Shown: positions 4,811-5,250 of the stretch, one piece after another
Position numbering within the stretch: position 1 is the first letter of the stretch
Layout: every line of letters starts with the position of its first letter
From: Candidatus Aquicultor primus
Lineage (GTDB): Bacteria > Actinomycetota > Aquicultoria > Aquicultorales > Aquicultoraceae
Assembly (NCBI GenBank): GCA_001767575.1
Contig: MELI01000024.1
Coordinates: forward strand, 20,807-26,056
Length of the DNA stretch: 5,250 nucleotides
Reading direction: 5' to 3'
The notes under the pieces: model-generated
Told to the model about the DNA's origin: nothing
The model's input: the letters and a program-made list of their open reading frames with translations, nothing else
Database searches by the model: none
Made by a program: the position numbers and the translations under genes

Positions 4811-5250
4811 ATGAACGAGATGTCAAAGTGTGACGACGTACAAAAACTGCTAAGCGCATATATCGATAACGAACTCGCCGGCGACGAGCGCCGCTGGGTC
4901 GGCGCGCACCTCGACGGGTGCGCCGAGTGCCGCGCTACCGTAACGGCGCTGCAAGATGCCATCGCGGCGGTCAAGAGCCTCGACGACTTCGAGGTTCCGC
5001 CGGAGCTTGCCGACAGCCTGCGCCAAATCGAGCCCGGCAAACGCGACCGCGCAATCGCGCCGGCTAAGCGCTGGTGGGAATCGCCGCGCGTGGCGGTCTT
5101 CGTCGCGACCGGCGCCGTAGCCGCAATCGCGCTGGTCTCACTGCTGGCGCTAGGCGACATAAATATCGCCGGCAACCGGGGCGCTACCCAAAAAGCAATA
5201 AGCCCTGCAGAAGATACGGCGATGCCGGAACAATCGGTTCCCGCAGGGGA
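4811..5250 (+). CDS. Transmembrane anti-sigma factor with zf-HC2 zinc finger, partial at the 3' end
   Basis: The reading frame is open from the ATG at 4811 to the window edge (146 codons and 2 bases), with no stop reached. The N-terminus has the anti-sigma zinc-finger pattern: C7, then H33-x3-C37-x2-C40 (HLDGCAEC), preceded by LLSAYIDNELAGDERRWV. It belongs to the zf-HC2 family, which binds ECF sigma factors in the cytoplasm. A linker with WW (88-89) leads to one membrane helix (about 94-115), after which the chain continues outside the membrane (DINIAGNRG onward). The start codon directly follows the sigma stop (TAAATG), and GGGAG at 4793-4797 is rather far, so translation is probably coupled to give matched amounts of both proteins. 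The missing C-terminus would be the extracytoplasmic sensing or protease-cleaved part. ATG at 4820 is a less likely alternative start. Confidence 0.92.
   Translation, partial: MNEMSKCDDVQKLLSAYIDNELAGDERRWVGAHLDGCAECRATVTALQDAIAAVKSLDDFEVPPELADSLRQIEPGKRDRAIAPAKRWWESPRVAVFVATGAVAAIALVSLLALGDINIAGNRGATQKAISPAEDTAMPEQSVPAG

Noticed and set aside
1..5250. CRISPR array, tRNA, rRNA, insertion sequence or attachment site
   Set aside because: No regularly spaced repeats, no cloverleaf-like segment, no transposase and no flanking direct repeats were seen on either strand.

Overview
The window is bacterial DNA of moderate GC. It has dense gene packing, TTG start codons behind purine-rich ribosome binding sites, an intrinsic terminator with a T run, and an ECF sigma factor with a zinc-finger anti-sigma partner. 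The mix of a KaiC-like ATPase, a Roadblock/LC7 protein, an ECF sigma factor and a DUF4349 protein would fit an uncultured anaerobic lineage, perhaps a deep actinobacterial one. No taxonomic marker is present, so that placement is only a guess.

Layout. Positions 1-89 hold the last codons of a 4Fe-4S ferredoxin-type protein, closed by a terminator at 117-139. After a 215-base leader region comes a compact plus-strand operon of four genes. These are a single-domain KaiC/RAD55-family ATPase (305-1081), two small three-helix membrane proteins that are paralogues of each other (1087-1401 and 1398-1793), and a winged-helix DNA-binding protein (1808-2176). After 101 bases with their own promoter-like sequence comes a Roadblock/LC7 protein with a long acidic N-terminal extension (2278-2946). 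A convergent minus-strand gene encodes a membrane-anchored DUF4349 protein (2970-4031). Divergent from it, beyond a 194-base intergenic region, are an ECF sigma factor (4226-4810) and its zf-HC2 anti-sigma factor, which runs off the window end (4811-5250).

Two functional units are proposed. Unit A is the KaiC-like ATPase, membrane pair, winged-helix and Roadblock set. It looks like an uncharacterised membrane-linked signalling module: a nucleotide-dependent switch, two putative membrane sensors or anchors, a DNA-binding output and a Roadblock scaffold or GTPase partner. This is inferred from gene order and domain content; no such system is recognised here by name. Unit B is a cell-envelope stress unit of ECF sigma, transmembrane anti-sigma and a divergent DUF4349 protein. 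An ECF-type promoter-like sequence (GGAACA, 16 bases, CGTCTA) lies upstream of the DUF4349 gene, suggesting that the sigma factor controls it.
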